Assembly: GCA_947000775.1 (NCBI GenBank)
Contig: CAMQGK010000634.1
Coordinates: 17,690,501-17,754,500, forward strand
Source: Pterois miles
Taxonomy: Eukaryota; Chordata; Actinopteri; Perciformes; Scorpaenidae
DNA length: 64,000 nucleotides
Direction: 5' to 3'
Every line of letters starts with the position of its first letter. The first letter of the stretch is position 1. Below are positions 58,700-64,000 of the stretch, one piece after another. A program made the position numbers and the translations under genes. Under the pieces are notes generated by a model that was not told where the DNA came from, searched no databases, and saw nothing but the letters and a program-made list of their open reading frames with translations.

Positions 58700-61600
58700 T
58701 CCAACATTTCTATGTATGTATGCTATAATACGACCATTTTCATGATTTTTTTCAACATCAAAAAAATTTGACGTTTTCATCATAAAATTTCGACATACTA
58801 TACTATGACGTTTTTTTGTAAAATTTTCCAACATTTCACGAAATTACCTTTTTCTACCATAGAATCATTTTACATGCTATAATACGACCATTTTCATGAT
58901 TTTTTTCAACATCAAAAAAATTTGACGTTTTCATCATAAAATTTCGACATACTATACTATGACGTTTTTTTTGCAAAATTTTCCAACATTTCACGAAATG
59001 ACTTTTTCCACCATAGAATTATTTTACATGCTATAATACGTCAGTTTCATGATTTTTTTCAACATCAAAAAAATTTAACGTTTTCATCGAAAAATTTCGA
59101 CATACTATGCTATTACTTTTTTTGTAAAATTTTCAAACATTTCACGAAATGACTTTTTCCACCATAGAATCATTTTACATGCTATAATACGATCGTTTTC
59201 ATGATGAATTTCAACATCAAAAAAATTTGACGTTTTCATCAAAAAATTTCGACATACTATACTATGACATTTTTTTTTGTAAAATTTTTCAACATGTCAC
59301 GAAATTACCTTTTTCCACCATAGAACCATGTTACATGTTATATTATGACCATTTTCATGATCTATTTCAACATCAAAAAAATTTGACGTTTTCATCGAAA
59401 AATTTGGACATACTATACTATGACGTTTTTTGTTTGCAAAATTTTCCAACATTTCATGAAATGACATTTTTCCACCATAGAATCATTTTACATGCTATAA
59501 TATGACCGTTTTCATGATTTTTTTTCAACATACAAAAATTTGAAGTTTTTTTCGTGATATTTTCGACATACTATACTATGACATTTTTTTTGCAAATTTT
59601 TCCAACATTTCACAAAATGACTTTTTCCAACATATAATTATTTTACATGCTATAATACGTCAGTTTCATGATTTTTTTCAACATCAAAAAAATTTAACGT
59701 TTTCATCGAAAAATTTCGACATACTATACTATTACTTTTTTTGTAAAATTTTCAAACATTTCACGAAATGATTTTTTCCACCATAGAATTATTTTACATG
59801 CTATAATACGACCATTTTCATGAGTTTTTTCAACATCAAAAAAATGTGACGTTTTCATCGAAAAATTTCGACATACTATAATGACGTTTTTTTTGTAAAA
59901 TTTTTCAACATGTCACAAAATGACCTTTTTCCACCATAGAATTATTTTACATGCTATAATACGATCGTTTTCATGATGAATTTCAACACCAAAAAAATTT
60001 GACGTTTTCATCGAAAAATTTGGACATACTATACTATGACGTATTTTATTAAAATTTTCCAACATTTCACGAACTTACTTTTTTCCCCCATAGAATCATT
60101 TTCCATGCTATAATACGACCGTTTTCATGATTTTTTTCAACATCAATAAAATTTGACATTTTCATTGAAAGATTTCGACATACTATACTATGACGTTTTT
60201 TTTGCAAAATTTTCCAACATTTCACAAAATTATATTTTTCCACCATAGAATCATTTTACATGCTATAATATGACCGTTTTCATGATTTTTTTTCAACATA
60301 CAAAAATTTGAGGTTTTTTTCGTGATATTTTCGACATACTATGCTATGACATTTTTTTGTAAAATTGTTCAACATTCGATAAAATGACTTTTTTCCACCA
60401 TAGAATCATTTAACATGCTATAATACCTCAGTTTCATGATTTTTTTCAACATCAAAAAAATTTAACGTTTTCATCGAAAAATTTCGACATACTATGCTAT
60501 TACTTTTTTTGTAAAATTTTCAAACATTTCACGAAATGACTTTTTCCACCATAGAATCATTTTACATGCTATAATACGATCGTTTTCATGATGAATTTCA
60601 ACATCAAAAAAATTTGACGTTTTCATCAAAAAATTTCGACATACTATACTATGACATTTTTTTTTTGTAAAATTTTTCAACATGTCACGAAATTACCTTT
60701 TTCCACCATAGAACCATGTTACATGTTATATTATGACCATTTTCTTGATCTATTTCAACATCAAAAAAATTTGACGTTTTCATCGAAAAATTTGGACATA
60801 CTATACTATGACGTTTTTTGTTTGCAAAATTTTCCAACATTTCATGAAATGACATTTTTCCACCATAGAATCATTTTACATGCTATAATATGACCGTTTT
60901 CATGATTTTTTTTCAACATACAAAAATTTGAAGTTTTTTTCGTGATATTTTCGACATACTATACTATGACATTTTTTTTGCAAATTTTTCCAACATTTCA
61001 CGAAATGACTTTTTCCAACATATAGTTATTTTACATGCTATAATACGTCAGTTTCATGATTTTTTTCAACATCAAAAAAATTTAACGTTTTCATCGAAAA
61101 ATTTCGACATACTATACTATTACTTTTTTTGTAAAATTTTAAAACATTTCACGAAATGATTTTTTCCACCATAGAATCATTTTACATGCTATAATACGAT
61201 CGTTTTCATGATGAATTTCAACATCAAAAAAATTTAACGTTTTCATCGAAAAATTTCGACATACTATACTATTACTTTTTTTGTAAAATTTTCAAACATT
61301 TCACGAAATGATTTTTTCCACCATAGAATTATTTTACATGCTATAATACGACCATTTTCATGAGTTTTTTCAACATCAAAAAAATGTGACGTTTTCATCG
61401 AAAAATTTCGACATACTATAATGACGTTTTTTTTGTAAAATTTTTCAACATGTCACAAAATGACCTTTTTCCACCATAGAATTATTTTACATGCTATAAT
61501 ACGATCGTTTTCATGATGAATTTCAACACCAAAAAAATTTGACGTTTTCATCGAAAAATTTGGACATACTATACTATGACGTATTTTATTAAAATTTTCC

Positions 61601-62200
61601 AACATTTCACGAACTTACTTTTTTCCCCCATAGAATCATTTTCCATGCTATAATACGACCGTTTTCATGATTTTTTTCAACATCAATAAAATTTGACATT
61701 TTCATTGAAAGATTTCGACATACTATACTATGACGTTTTTTTTGCAAAATTTTCCAACATTTCACGAAATTACATTTTTCCACCATAGAATCATTTTACA
61801 TGCTATAATATGACCGTTTTCATGATTTTTTTTCAACATACAAAAATTTGAGGTTTTTTTCGTGATATTTTCGACATACTATACTCTATGACATTTTTTT
61901 TGTAAAATTGTTCAACATTCGATAAAATGACTTTTTTCCACCATAGAATCATTTAACATGCTATAATACCTCAGTTTCATGATTTTTTTCAACATCAAAA
62001 AAATTTAACGTTTTCATTGAAAAATTTCGACATACTATACTATGACTTTTTTGTAAAATTTTCAAACATTTCACGAAATGATTTTTTCCACCATAGAATT
62101 ATTTTAAATGCTTTAATACGACAGTTTTCATGATTTTTTTCAACATCAAAAAAATTTATTGTTTTCATCGAAAAATTTCGACATACTATACTATGACGTT
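58700..62200. repeat. Higher-order repeat inside the satellite, about 1388 and 1540 bp
   Basis: Variant-carrying monomers recur at long distance. The variant CATACTATGCTATTAC occurs at 59101 and 60488, and TTACATGTTATATTATGACC at 59331 and 60719, both about 1388 bp apart. The variants TGAGTTTTTT (59821, 61361) and CACGAACTTA (60068, 61608) are both 1540 bp apart, one monomer more. Blocks of nine to ten monomers have therefore been duplicated together. Confidence 0.85.
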
Positions 62201-62221
62201 TTTTTTGTAAAATTTTTCCAT

Positions 62222-63522
62222 GTCACAAAAGTGAGATAGAGAGTGAGCAGCACGGGGGTCCCTCAGGGGACAGTCTTGTCTCCTTTCCTCTTCACGCTCT
62301 TCACCTCGGACTTCAGATACAGCTCACCTTCCTGCCATCTGCAGAAGTTTTCAGACGACTCTGCCATAGTGGGCTGTATCAACAGAGATCAGGAGGCTGA
62401 GTACAGAGGAGTTGTGGACAGGTTTGTGGGATGGTGTGACCTAAATCATCTCCAGCTCAACATTACAAAAACCAAAGAGCTGGTTTTTGACTTTAGGAAA
62501 CACAGGACCACTCTTAACCCAGTCAGCATCAGGGGCACAGAGGTGGTGGACATCGTGGAGGATTACAAATACCTTGGTGTCCACCTCGACAATAAAGTGG
62601 ACTGGACAAAAAACTCACAAAATCTGTACAAGAAGGGTCTGAGTCGACTATCTACTCAGGAGACTCAGATCCTTTAATGTCTGCAGAACCATGCTGCAGA
62701 CGTTCTATCACTCGGTGGTGGCCAGCGTCATCTTCTACGCTGTAGTGTGCTGGGGCAGCAGGGTGAAGGTAGCCGACGCCAACAGACTCAGCAAGCTCAT
62801 CAGGAAGGCGGGTTCTGTCCTGGGAGTGGAACTAGAGTCTTTGGCGGAGGTGTCGGAGAAGAGGATGCTGAGGAAGCTACTCAGTATCAGAGACAACACC
62901 TCTCATCCCCTGCATGCCACTCTGGAGTCCTACCAGAGCACCTTCAGCCGTAGACTGAGACCACCGAGATGCTCAACAGAGCGTCACAGGAGGTCTTTTC
63001 TCCCTGTGGCCATCAGACTCTATAACTCCTCCCCCTTCTGCTGGACGGACAGTTGACAATATTGGACTTTATGAACACCAGTATCAGTGCAATAATACGG
63101 CTCTAATATCATCATCTTTTTTATTATCATGTGCAATAATACGGCTTTAATATCACCACCTTTATTTATTTATTTCATGTGCAATAACACCATTACTGTC
63201 ATCAGTTTTTATTGGCATGTGCAATACTTCACATATGGTAATGCTGTTCAATTAACACTACATTACTGATGTTATCTGTGCAATATGGTTATTTTTCAGT
63301 TATTTGATTTCTCACTATTGATGAGAAAAGTACTTTTCCCCTCCTATTTGTACTTATCAATCCTCAGTTCTTATCTCTTTTTTTTAAACTTGTTTCTCTA
63401 TACACTGTGTGATGTTAATTGTGTTGCTTTTTGTACTTTTTGTAAATACTGAGCATCTATGGCACAACAATTTCCTTCGGGATGAATAAAGTTCAATCTT
63501 ATCTCTTATCTTTATCTTTAAA
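62222..63522 (+). mobile_element. 5'-truncated L2-like LINE inserted in the satellite
   Basis: It starts inside the reverse transcriptase at GVPQGTVLSPFLFTLF and keeps the catalytic FSDD motif (KFSDDSAIVG). It then shows KTKELVFDFRKH, YKYLGVHLDNKVDW, a frame break near 62645 (GLSRLST), and in the next frame TFYHSVVASVIFYAVVCWG to VAIRLYNS with a stop near 63057. The noncoding end has repeated GTGCAATAATACGGCT phrases and a TTCGGGATGAATAAAG plus ATCTT tail. Satellite resumes directly after. A dead copy, same family as 18303-19197. Confidence 0.9.
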
Positions 63523-64000
63523 ATGACCTTTTTCCACCATAGAACCATTTTACATGCTATAATACGATCGTTTTCATGATGAATTTCAACATCAAAAAAA
63601 TTTGACGTTTTCATCAAAAAATTTCGACATACTATACTATGACGTTTTTTTATTTTGTAAAATTTTTCAACATCTCACAAAATGACCTTTTTCCACCATA
63701 GCACCATTTTACATGTTATATTATGACCATTTTCATGATCTATTTCAACATCAAAAAAATTTGACGTTTTCATCGAAAAATTTGGACATACTATACTATG
63801 ACGTATTTTATTAAAATTTTCCAACATTTCACGAACTTACTTTTTTCCACCATAGAATCATTTTACATGCTATAATACGACCATTTTCAGGATTTTTTTC
63901 AACATCAATAAAATTTGACATTTTCATTGAAAAATTTCGACATACTATACTATGACTTTTTTTTATAAAATTTTCCAACATGTCATGAAATGACCTTTTT

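Larger units (their letters stand above)
54870..64000. repeat. AT-rich satellite array, about 155-bp monomer
   Basis: From 54.87 to about 56.4 kb, loose short units built on CATACTATACTATGAC plus a T run. From about 56.4 kb onward, regular monomers of about 155 bp with landmarks CGACATACTATACTATGACG, AACATTTCACGAAATGAC, CCACCATAGAATCATTTTAC, ATGCTATAATACGACC and TTCAACATCAAAAAAATTTG. Monomer starts near 57429, 57588, 57742, 57895, 58048 and 58206 show the 153-159 bp spacing. The array runs off the window end and is interrupted at 62222-63522. Confidence 0.95.

Noticed and set aside
55536..60893. Open frames of 60-93 codons in the satellite
   Set aside because: AT-rich tandem repeats with T runs give Phe/Tyr/Ile-rich frames; identical frames recur per repeat unit.
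54870..64000. CRISPR-like array
   Set aside because: Repeats are directly abutting satellite monomers without unique spacers, in eukaryotic DNA.

Overview
The window looks like nuclear DNA of a ray-finned (probably percomorph) fish. It has short-exon genes separated by AT-rich spacers. The spacers carry fish-type SINEs, truncated non-LTR elements with ATCTT-type tails, small hAT-like MITEs and a long satellite array. Genes occupy the left two thirds; the right end from about 54.9 kb is almost all satellite DNA.

Layout. (1) 60-8410, minus strand: a complete 12-exon Src-family tyrosine kinase. Its exon sizes, splice phases and C-terminal tail match BLK best (489 codons assembled by reading splice sites). 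(2) 8.4-19.5 kb: spacer with MITEs, two SINEs, a large fold-back sequence and a truncated LINE. (3) 19636-22851, plus strand: a small multi-exon gene behind CCAAT boxes that I cannot name; it contains an unusual splice site that could act as donor and acceptor. (4) 26094-45033, minus strand: a giant RP1L1-type photoreceptor doublecortin-family gene of three coding exons. Its last exon is a single 14.4-kb open frame, giving about 5016 residues. It carries a very long Ser-x-x repeat region, the conserved RP1L1 core and a Glu-rich repeat tail; its first doublecortin domain is mostly lost. (5) 45-54.9 kb: spacer with a tRNA-Leu(CAG) on the minus strand at 52.8 kb and a possible promoter near 53.4 kb. 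(6) 54.87-64.0 kb: satellite array, built from about 38-bp subunits into about 155-bp monomers and then about 1.39-kb higher-order units, interrupted by a truncated LINE.

BLK and RP1L1 lie on the same arm in human (8p23.1), so finding both within 45 kb supports both assignments as a conserved neighbourhood. The two genes act in different tissues (lymphoid signalling versus photoreceptor axoneme), so their linkage is best read as ancestral synteny, not shared function. Exon borders were read by eye from GT/AG sites and phase; no alignment or database search was run.
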